DNA of 39,539 nucleotides from Verrucomicrobiota bacterium (lineage in GTDB: Bacteria > Verrucomicrobiota > Verrucomicrobiia > Chthoniobacterales > UBA10450): the NCBI GenBank assembly GCA_003218885.1, contig QHOV01000087.1, forward strand, positions 1 through 39,539, written 5' to 3'. A model generated the notes under the pieces. The model worked only from the letters and a program-made list of their open reading frames with translations. It made no database searches and was not told the DNA's origin. A program made the translations under genes and the position numbers. Numbering within the stretch: the stretch's first letter is position 1; each line of letters starts with the position of its first letter. Below are positions 7,163-13,768 of the stretch, one piece after another.

Positions 7163-10062
7163 CTTCTCTCCAGCATTGGCCGCAAATATCGCCCCGTATG
7201 GCTACTTGGAAGAGCTGCGATCTTCTCCGGCGTACCGGCTCCGACGAGATCGCCGCCACCTTCGCCACCCTCAGGTCCCAAATCGATGATCCAGTCGGCG
7301 CACTTGATCATCTCCAGATTATGTTCAATCACAATCACCGTATTACCTGCATTGCGCAGCTTCATTAACACTTGCAGCAGTTTCTCGATATCGGCGAAAT
7401 GCAATCCGGTTGTCGGCTCATCAAGAATGTAAAGGGTGCGCCCGGTTGCTTTTTTCGCAAGCTCGGTGGCGAGTTTCACCCGCTGCGCTTCTCCGCCGGA
7501 AAGAGTTGTCCCGGCCTGGCCAAGTCGCAGATAACCAAGACCGACATCCAGCAGTGAGTTTAGCTTTTCTGAGATGCTGGGCACATTGCGGAAAAAGCGC
7601 GCCGCCTCATCAACGGTTAGATCGAGCACGTCGGCAATATTCTTGCCTTTGTAAGTGATCTCGAGCGTCTCACGGTTGTAACGCTTGCCATGGCACACTT
7701 CGCATTCGACATACACGTCCGGTAAAAAGTGCATCTCGATTTTGATCAACCCGTCGCCTTCGCAGTTTTCGCAACGGCCGCCTTTGACGTTGAAACTGAA
7801 ACGGCCCGGGTCATACCCACGCACGCGCGCGGCCGGCAATTGCGCGAACAGCTCGCGTATCGGCGTAAAGGCGCCGGTGTAAGTGACGGGATTTGATCGC
7901 GGCGTTCGGCCAATCGCGCTTTGGTCAATCACGATAGCCTTGTCGATCTGTTCCACTCCTTGAAGCGCCCGATGAGTGCCCGGTTTTTCTTTCGCGTTGT
8001 AGAAACGCCGGAACAGCGCGCGCCGCAGAATGTCATCCACCAGAGTGGATTTGCCGCTGCCGGAGACACCGGTCACACAGGTGAGACAACCAAGAGGAAA
8101 GGATACCTCGATTTTCTTGAGGTTGTTCTCAGTTGCACCGACCACTGTAAGCCAGCCATCGGATCGTGGCTGAACGCGCTGCTTTGGAATCGCGATGCGC
8201 GCGCGTCCGGAAAGATAATCGCCGGTTAACGAATTCTTCGCGCGCAGGATGTCGTTAAGTTTCCCTTGTGCCACGATTTGGCCTCCGCGCGGACCTGCGC
8301 CCGGGCCAAGATCGATAATGTGATCGGCAGCCCGGATGGTTTCTTCGTCATGTTCAACTACAATGACCGAATTGCCCAAATCACGAAGACGCCACAGTGT
8401 CCCCAGCAATCGCGCATTGTCGCGCTGATGCAACCCGATGCTTGGTTCATCCAAAATGTAAAGAACCCCGGCAAGACCGGAGCCGATCTGTGTCGCCAAT
8501 CGGATTCGCTGTGCCTCGCCACCGGAAAGCGTCCCGCTTTGCCGATCGAGGGTGAGATAACCGAGCCCGACTTCAACAAGAAATTGCAAGCGTGATTGAA
8601 TTTCGCGTACCACGTCGGTCACAATGGTTTGCTGCTGCGCAGTCAGCTCCAGCGCAGCTATAAACCGGGCAGCCGCTTCGATAGTAAGCTCGCTGAATTG
8701 GTGAATGTTGAGTTCGCATGCGTGTCGATCTTTTATCGTCACGGCAAGAATTTCCGGTTTGAGCCTTGCTCCATTGCACACCTTGCACGGTTCGCGCGTC
8801 ATGAACGAGCGAATGCGATTACGGGTGAATTCGCTCTGGGTTTGCTCGTAAAGCCGCTGCATTTGCGGCACGAGTCCCTCGAATGGTTTCGCGACTCTTC
8901 GCTCGCCGCCGTCGTTGAAATTTATTTCAATCGCCGTCCCGTTCGTGCCGAAGTACAGCGCTTGTTTAAATTGCTCTGGCAAATCGCTAAAAGGAACGTC
9001 TTCATCGACGTGAAAGTGTTTCACCAGCGCCTTTTGCAAATGGCGGTAATATGCTTGCATCCGTTTTGTCCCGCGTCGCCACGGCGTGATTGCTCCTTCG
9101 GCCAGCGTTCTGCCAGGATCGGAAATCATTAGATCCGGATCGCAGACCAACTGCGTGCCAAGCCCATGGCAAGCTGGGCATGCTCCCAAATGGCTGTTGA
9201 AAGAAAAATATTTGGGAGTCAGCTCAGCTAACGTGAATCCAGTCTGCGCATTCCCGTAATCCGTAGAGTAGCGCCGTTCTTCCCACTCTTCTGATTCAAT
9301 GTTGGATGTTGGACGTTCGGCGTTAGGCGTTTTCTGCGTCGATCGCAAGATTGACAATTTGTTCCCGCCCCATTTGAGCGCAGTCTCAATTGAGTCTGTC
9401 AGGCGCACACGAATCCCATCGCGCATGACCAACCGATCGACTACCGCCTCGATAGTATGCCGCTTGTTCTTGTTGAGCCGGATCGGCTTGGGGCAATCCA
9501 GCTCGGTAATCTGACCGTCAATCCGCGCGCGGATGAATCCTTCGCGCTTGATCTTTTCGATCACATCCCGGAATTCGCCCGGTTGATTCTCGATCAGTGG
9601 CGCTAGCACAATAATTTTGGAACCCGGCTCGTATGCCAGGATCTGATCGACAATTTGCTGAGGCGTTTTGCGACTCAGCGGTTGTCCAGTTAGCGGATCG
9701 TGCGGCTGGCCAACAGCGGAAAAGAGGACCCGAAGATAATCGTAAATTTCAGTGGTGGTCGCGATTGTGGATCTCGGATTGGCACCGGCGCTGCGCTGTT
9801 CGATGGCGATCGCAGGAGAAAGCCCCTGGATAAAATCGACATTTGGCTTTTCCATCTGATCGAGGAATTGCCGCGCATACGCGGAGAGGCTTTCGACGTA
9901 TCGGCGTTGCCCCTCGGCATAAAGAGTATCGAAAGCCAGCGAGGACTTCCCCGAGCCACTCAGACCGGTGATGACCACCAGCTTCTCCCGTGGAATCTCC
10001 ACATGAAGATTCTTGAGATTGTGCTGGCGGGCACCACTAATTTTGATAACTTGCGCAGGCAT
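7159..10062 (-). CDS. uvrA: Excinuclease ABC subunit A
   Basis: DNA-damage recognition ATPase of nucleotide excision repair; the dimer loads UvrB onto lesions. The 967-aa protein has two ABC ATPase modules: Walker A GLSGSGKSSL at about 33-42 and GVSGSGKSTL at about 660, with signatures LSGGEAQRIRLA at about 516 and LSGGEAQRVKLA at about 857. Zinc sites are CKVCNGARLK at about 424 and the C-terminal finger GGRCENCEGDG...CEVCHG at about 765-800. The first zinc module is incomplete: CPACHGLG is present, but the partner CxxC expected just before it is replaced by DYGNAQTGF. Residues about 240-256 hold an extra peptide (KTPNAERPTSNIESEEWEE) that looks repeat-derived. The ATG start is followed by the conserved IKISGARQHNLKN. 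The 5' end and upstream region are duplicated elsewhere in the window. Confidence 0.97.
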   Translation of the reverse strand: MPAQVIKISGARQHNLKNLHVEIPREKLVVITGLSGSGKSSLAFDTLYAEGQRRYVESLSAYARQFLDQMEKPNVDFIQGLSPAIAIEQRSAGANPRSTIATTTEIYDYLRVLFSAVGQPHDPLTGQPLSRKTPQQIVDQILAYEPGSKIIVLAPLIENQPGEFRDVIEKIKREGFIRARIDGQITELDCPKPIRLNKNKRHTIEAVVDRLVMRDGIRVRLTDSIETALKWGGNKLSILRSTQKTPNAERPTSNIESEEWEERRYSTDYGNAQTGFTLAELTPKYFSFNSHLGACPACHGLGTQLVCDPDLMISDPGRTLAEGAITPWRRGTKRMQAYYRHLQKALVKHFHVDEDVPFSDLPEQFKQALYFGTNGTAIEINFNDGGERRVAKPFEGLVPQMQRLYEQTQSEFTRNRIRSFMTREPCKVCNGARLKPEILAVTIKDRHACELNIHQFSELTIEAAARFIAALELTAQQQTIVTDVVREIQSRLQFLVEVGLGYLTLDRQSGTLSGGEAQRIRLATQIGSGLAGVLYILDEPSIGLHQRDNARLLGTLWRLRDLGNSVIVVEHDEETIRAADHIIDLGPGAGPRGGQIVAQGKLNDILRAKNSLTGDYLSGRARIAIPKQRVQPRSDGWLTVVGATENNLKKIEVSFPLGCLTCVTGVSGSGKSTLVDDILRRALFRRFYNAKEKPGTHRALQGVEQIDKAIVIDQSAIGRTPRSNPVTYTGAFTPIRELFAQLPAARVRGYDPGRFSFNVKGGRCENCEGDGLIKIEMHFLPDVYVECEVCHGKRYNRETLEITYKGKNIADVLDLTVDEAARFFRNVPSISEKLNSLLDVGLGYLRLGQAGTTLSGGEAQRVKLATELAKKATGRTLYILDEPTTGLHFADIEKLLQVLMKLRNAGNTVIVIEHNLEMIKCADWIIDLGPEGGEGGGDLVGAGTPEKIAALPSSHTGRYLRPMLERR
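9295..9335. repeat. Dispersed-repeat fragment inserted in frame in uvrA
   Basis: The plus-strand text TTCAATGTTGGATGTTGGAC, continuing GTTCGGCGTTAGGCGTTTT, is built of near-repeating GTTGGATGTTGGACGTTCGGCGTT words. On the coding strand it reads KTPNAERPTSNIE. I recall similar peptides from intergenic repeats mistranslated in Verrucomicrobia, Planctomycetes and Lentisphaerae. It lies where UvrA families vary in length, just before the first zinc module, and keeps the frame open. Confidence 0.55.
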
Positions 10063-10125
10063 TCGGACCGTAAGCGTCGAACTTATTAGTCAAGCACAAC
10101 CGCGATTCTTCTCCAGAGAAATTGC
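9994..10125 (-). repeat. Direct repeat copy 1: uvrA 5' end plus upstream region
   Basis: This segment holds the first 22 codons or so of uvrA and 63 nt upstream of its ATG. It recurs, decayed, at 11888-12019 in the same orientation. By hand, the 63 nt upstream of the ATG match at 49 positions without gaps. The innermost conserved block (10090-10124, 35 nt, TCAAGCACAAC...AGAAATTG) also occurs at 13706-13740. Confidence 0.75.
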
Positions 10126-10186
10126 CCAGCTCAGAGTAAAACCCGGCAGTTTCATCTCGACGTAGGCTTTGCTATTTCCAGTGTCG

Positions 10187-11836
10187 ATGCGCAATCACAC
10201 TTCGCAGGTATTTCTGAGCTGGCTTCCAGCTCATCGCTTGGCAGACGGATTGGCAATTGCCAGTGCATGTCTCTTTATTTTTCTGGCGGCGTATCGAATT
10301 CAGCTTCCGGGTCTTTATTATGACGAAGTGGCCTTTATCAATGCTGCCCAAGGCGCTCCCGACAACACGTTCATTTACATGAGACTGGGACCCATGCCGT
10401 TCCTTATCATGCCGTATCTGGGAGCTTTAAAAGCATGGATCTATGCTCCCGTTTTCCACTTCTGCGGAGTGTCGCCCTTAACTATCCGTTTGCCGGCTAT
10501 TCTGCTCGCGGCGGTAACACTGCTGATTTTTTATCGCGCCATCCGAGATGCCCTTGGATTGATCTGGGCCGTCGTCGCCATTTGGATAATGGCGGTTGAC
10601 CCCGGCAATCTGTTTCCCAGCCGGCTGGATTGGGGCCCGACTGTGTTAATGCACTTCTTCCAAGCTGTTATTCTTGCTCTTTGGTTTAGTTATCGCAAGA
10701 ACCCGCAGCTGTGGAAGCCAGTTCTGATTTTGGGGTGCTTCGGACTGGGTTTTTTCGATAAGTTCAATTTCGTTTGGTTCCTGTTAGCTTTCACCGCTGG
10801 GATCATCTTGTGCTATCCGGAGAGCCTTCTGACTTTGTGGAGTTCCTTGCCGAGATTTGCCCGTTGGCTGGCAATGATTCTTATTCTGGTTGGATTTGGG
10901 GCGATACTGCACCTAATCTTGCCTCTTCTTTCCATTCAGCCAACCAAGATTCATACGGCGGGCCTCGAAGTTAAGTGGAGTGCGCTTCTAAGCACGTTAT
11001 CAGGCCGAGCAGTGGCTGGATTTATCTTTGGAAACGCCAGTGGGATAATTCCTGTTGTTCCCTTTTGGCTAATTGTTACCGATAGTTGTCTGGGACTCGC
11101 ATGCTTATTATCTGCGACGTCAAATTCTAGAGGATGTGAGAATCGAAAAAACGGTTTCTTTTGCCTCCTCATTGGTTTTCTGATCTTCATTCAGATCGCG
11201 ATCACGCCTCAAGCGGGAGGTCCGCACCACTATTCAATGATTTTTCCGTTGCCTCTCTTAGCCTTAGCCTTCCTAGCGAAGCCGTTGTATAGCCAAATCA
11301 CCGATAAGAACTTCCAGCGACTCGCTGCTGTCGTTTTCGGCTCCGCGGCGATGTGTATTTTTATCGTGAACGGCCACAACACTGCGACATATCTGTCTCA
11401 TTTTCGAACGAATCGGCATTACAACCCACGGTGGTCTCCAGAAATCTATTCTCTATCAGAGTATATTAACGAACATGGCTTCGAGGCGAACTGCATAATC
11501 AGCGCGGACTGGGGGCTGCACGATCAGCTTCACGCGCTTGCGCCCAAGACACTCCGGCGGCGGATGCGAGATTTTTGGCCCGTGTTCAAACAGCTTGGGC
11601 AGAAGACTCAACAAGAGCAAAACAAAACGCTACGCAGCATTTTTCCAGATGGTACAAATTTTGTGCTCACATTCGCCGCTTCGAAGGAAACATTCCCGGA
11701 AACGCGACAAAATTTTCTCGCTTCATTGGCAACCCACCCAGAGTTGAAATCTCGTTTGGCAAAGGAATTTTGGTTTAGAGACGAGAAGATTTACGAGCTT
11801 TACGAGGTAGTTCGCGCATCGCATAGTGTATGGTAG
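10187..11836 (+). CDS. GT39/ArnT-like integral-membrane glycosyltransferase
   Basis: Likely uses a polyprenyl-phosphate sugar as donor and transfers the sugar on the outer face of the cytoplasmic membrane (GT-C fold). It has about ten hydrophobic segments from residue 20 to about 385. The typical acidic motif follows the first of them (LPGLYYDEVAFINAAQGAP), and a soluble C-terminal domain of about 150 residues ends the protein. The track begins at TTG 10169; ATG 10187 (MRNHTSQVF) is chosen as the more usual codon, giving 549 aa. The gene is divergent from uvrA across 124 nt and lies between two direct copies of the uvrA 5' region. It is less GC-biased in wording than uvrA, consistent with acquisition. 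Donor and acceptor cannot be predicted. Confidence 0.75.
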   Translation: MRNHTSQVFLSWLPAHRLADGLAIASACLFIFLAAYRIQLPGLYYDEVAFINAAQGAPDNTFIYMRLGPMPFLIMPYLGALKAWIYAPVFHFCGVSPLTIRLPAILLAAVTLLIFYRAIRDALGLIWAVVAIWIMAVDPGNLFPSRLDWGPTVLMHFFQAVILALWFSYRKNPQLWKPVLILGCFGLGFFDKFNFVWFLLAFTAGIILCYPESLLTLWSSLPRFARWLAMILILVGFGAILHLILPLLSIQPTKIHTAGLEVKWSALLSTLSGRAVAGFIFGNASGIIPVVPFWLIVTDSCLGLACLLSATSNSRGCENRKNGFFCLLIGFLIFIQIAITPQAGGPHHYSMIFPLPLLALAFLAKPLYSQITDKNFQRLAAVVFGSAAMCIFIVNGHNTATYLSHFRTNRHYNPRWSPEIYSLSEYINEHGFEANCIISADWGLHDQLHALAPKTLRRRMRDFWPVFKQLGQKTQQEQNKTLRSIFPDGTNFVLTFAASKETFPETRQNFLASLATHPELKSRLAKEFWFRDEKIYELYEVVRASHSVW

Positions 11837-11887
11837 CGAAATTGAAACGTAGTTGCGGCGGTGATAATAGGCGGTTTCTGCGCGTCA

Positions 11888-12019
11888 AGCTCCGCATCGA
11901 GCGTTCTTCGGATTATGCTGGAGCGCACCGCCGGTTTTGGTAACTTGCGCAGGCATTGTGACCACAAACGTCGAACCTATAGGTCAAGTACAACCGTTCT
12001 TCTTCTCCAGCAAAATTGC
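11888..12019 (-). pseudogene. Decayed copy of the uvrA 5' end and its upstream region
   Basis: Read on the minus strand from the ATG at 11956 it gives MPAQVTKTGGALQHNPKNAR and then CGA-stop. The true UvrA start is MPAQVIKISGARQHNLKN, so the first 20 residues are clearly homologous before the reading breaks. Upstream of this ATG, 49 of 63 nt match the region upstream of uvrA with no gap, including the 35-nt block at 11984-12018. It lies in the 241-nt gap between the GT39-like gene and the GT2 gene. It is a remnant, not an active gene, and marks a past duplication around the glycosyltransferase. Confidence 0.75.
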
Positions 12020-12077
12020 ATTATCGAGACTCCGATAGGATGCTTGCCGCGGCGAACTTCCGTGCCTCTTGAAAGAG

Positions 12078-12776
12078 ATGAAAATCTCAATCGTAATCCC
12101 CTGCTACAATGAAAAGGACACAATCGAGAAGATCGTTGAGGCCGTTCGTAACGCACCCTTGAAGAGCAGAGAGATCATTGTGGTAGACGATTGTTCCCAA
12201 GACGGGACGCAGACTCTGCTCCAGGAGAAGGTTTCGCAGCTGGTTGATCGCGTTATTTATCATCCGGTAAATCGGGGCAAGGGAGCGGCCCTGCGCAGCG
12301 GCTTCGCAGCCGCGACTGGCGATTTTATTCTAGTACAGGACGCCGATCTGGAATACAGCCCCGAAGATTATCCAGTGCTTCTGGAGCCGCTTATAGCAGG
12401 CAAGGCAGACGCGGTCTTTGGATCCCGGTTCATGGGCGGGCGACCACATCGCGTACTCTTTTTCTGGCACATGGTCGGTAATAAGTTTTTGACGCTGCTC
12501 TCCAATATGTTCACTAATATTAATCTCACCGACATGGAAACAGGCTACAAGGCCTTTAGAGCTCCTCTTATCAAATCTATTCACATAGAAGAAGATCGGT
12601 TTGGCGTTGAGCCGGAAATCATCGCCAAACTCGCCCGCACAGGCTGTAGAATTTACGAAGTGGGGATCTCATACAGCGGACGCACCTATGCAGAGGGCAA
12701 GAAAATCAATTGGAAGGACGGCGTAAGGGCCATTTACGCGATCTTCAAATACAACCTGGAGCGCCGCAGAGTATGA
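12078..12776 (+). CDS. Family 2 glycosyltransferase, DPM1/polyprenyl-phosphate sugar synthase-like
   Basis: Probably transfers a hexose from a nucleotide sugar to a polyprenyl phosphate, making the lipid-linked donor used by the membrane GT-C enzymes nearby. The 232-aa GT-A fold protein has SIVIPCYNEKDTIEKIV at the N-terminus, VVDDCSQDGT, the DXD-type motif LVQDADLEYSPEDY, GSRFMGG, and NLTDMETGYKAFR with the (E/D)xxTGYK-like acceptor motif. No C-terminal membrane helices are present, as in the DPM1 soluble type. The TTG at 12069 is rejected in favour of ATG 12078, which begins directly at the fold and has GAAAGAG just upstream. Its stop overlaps the ATG of a short remnant ORF (ATGA), implying that it was once coupled to a downstream gene. 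Confidence 0.88.
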   Translation: MKISIVIPCYNEKDTIEKIVEAVRNAPLKSREIIVVDDCSQDGTQTLLQEKVSQLVDRVIYHPVNRGKGAALRSGFAAATGDFILVQDADLEYSPEDYPVLLEPLIAGKADAVFGSRFMGGRPHRVLFFWHMVGNKFLTLLSNMFTNINLTDMETGYKAFRAPLIKSIHIEEDRFGVEPEIIAKLARTGCRIYEVGISYSGRTYAEGKKINWKDGVRAIYAIFKYNLERRRV

Positions 12777-12904
12777 AGGAAGCTACTGTGCAAAAGACCG
12801 AAAGACGGTGGCCTTTCCCAGACATGTCTCGCTGGTGCGGCGCGGCTTGGATCAACCGCAAGGGATGTTATTTAAAAGCTGCTAAGCCGGCGTTATTCCA
12901 TTGA
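12773..12904 (+). pseudogene. Remnant of the N-terminus of a SAM/GT2 fusion gene
   Basis: A 43-codon ORF whose ATG overlaps the GT2 stop (ATGA). Its end, AAWINRKGCYLKAAKPALFH, parallels QSWINRNRYYYELLNRLL near residue 50 of the intact SAM/GT2 protein encoded from 13769. The DNA agrees clearly: GGATCAACCGCAA is identical, and AGCTGCTAA.CCGG follows after a 1-nt length difference. It ends inside the 3' end of the oppositely oriented methyltransferase. The simplest view is a truncated duplicate of the start of the SAM/GT2 gene, left behind when the methyltransferase cassette was placed in between. Homology rests on a short stretch, so confidence is moderate. Confidence 0.55.
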
Positions 12905-13672
12905 CCGTCGAGCATGCCAGCCGCTGGGGCCGTGTTCGGTGCGCAACTTGCGCGCGACAACGATTATTCGGGCCATATGCTGGGCCTTGCTCCCGCTCGG
13001 CAGAGCCGCTTTCTTGACTTCCTGGACATCAGTGAATCCGATCAGTTCCAGATTCTTTTTCAGGACCGGCGTGCTCAGCGCCCAAAAATTGGTCGTATCG
13101 TTATTTTGTCCGTACATAAAATAACAGATATTGGGATCCTCAGGATGATCATAGACCTGAGTCTCGAGGGCGATGTAACCGCCTAGTTTCAGGTTCTCGA
13201 AACTTCGCTGGAGCGACAGCAACGGATTGGGGAGATGATACAACGTGCCAAAATGAAGGATGACATCGAACTCGTCGGGACGGCTGAATGTTTCCGCACT
13301 GGCCAGCTCAAACTCACACGAGACGCCTGCCAGCACAGCAAGAAAACGCGCGGCCTCGACATGACGCGGGACAATATCGATGCCTGTGGCCGAAAATTGG
13401 TATTCCAACGCGGCATGAATCGAGTTGTAACCCGCATTGCAGCCGATATCCAGCAGGCGGCCGCCTGCAAGTTCTCCGAGTGGGACTACCGAGGCGGCAT
13501 CCCTGAATTTTTTCAAGGGCGATTCGGAAAACAGCGTAAGCCGGGCGCAATTGAGTGTCGAAACCCCATTATCAAAGTCCAGGCGATGGTTCCACGGCTC
13601 CCAAAGCCGCAGCTTTTCCTGCAACGCCTGAGGCGAGAGCGACGTGTGCAGCGTGAGAAAATCGGCTTCCAT
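12893..13672 (-). CDS. Class I SAM-dependent methyltransferase (CmoB/DUF1698-like)
   Basis: A 259-aa Rossmann methyltransferase with motif I LLDIGCNAGYNSIHAAL, an acidic residue ending strand 2 (ATGIDIVPRHVEAARF), FDVILHFGTLYHLPNPLLSL as motif IV/post, and LKLGGYIALETQVYD. The layout resembles the DUF1698/CmoB-like group often found in polysaccharide clusters. The substrate is unknown; a sugar hydroxyl or carboxyl in the local glycan is a guess from context. The start is well supported: ATG 13672 is preceded by GGAGG at 5-nt spacing. It is the only minus-strand gene between 10187 and 17600. A block homologous to the uvrA upstream region precedes it, and a decayed duplicate of its right-hand neighbour's start follows it, so it looks like an inserted cassette. 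Confidence 0.85.
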   Translation of the reverse strand: MEADFLTLHTSLSPQALQEKLRLWEPWNHRLDFDNGVSTLNCARLTLFSESPLKKFRDAASVVPLGELAGGRLLDIGCNAGYNSIHAALEYQFSATGIDIVPRHVEAARFLAVLAGVSCEFELASAETFSRPDEFDVILHFGTLYHLPNPLLSLQRSFENLKLGGYIALETQVYDHPEDPNICYFMYGQNNDTTNFWALSTPVLKKNLELIGFTDVQEVKKAALPSGSKAQHMARIIVVARKLRTEHGPSGWHARRSME

Positions 13673-13705
13673 TGCAACCTCCGTAAGGGCTGGCGCGAGG
13701 GAGAC

Positions 13706-13740
13706 TCAAGCACAACGATTCTTTTCCTCCAGCGAAATTG
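13706..13740. repeat. Third copy of the 35-nt upstream block
   Basis: TCAAGCACAACGATTCTTTT continues with CCTCCAGCGAAATTG. The length is 35 nt, the same as the blocks at 10090-10124 and 11984-12018. By hand, ungapped identity is 27/35 to copy 1 and 29/35 to copy 2. It sits 34 nt upstream of the methyltransferase ATG, against 28 nt in the other two copies, and also about 30 nt before the plus-strand SAM/GT2 gene. Each copy thus lies in a divergent gene gap, or in what was once one. Confidence 0.6.
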
Positions 13741-13768
13741 TGTTACTTGAATCAAATCTGCGATTAAG

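Noticed and set aside
12710-12904. 64-aa ORF starting inside the DPM1-like gene
   Set aside because: Only the part after the ATGA junction at 12773 shows homology; the rest is a shadow of the GT2 gene.
9994-13740. Insertion sequence or integron explanation for the repeats
   Set aside because: No transposase, integrase or terminal inverted repeats are associated with the copies; the repeats are direct and derived from gene starts.
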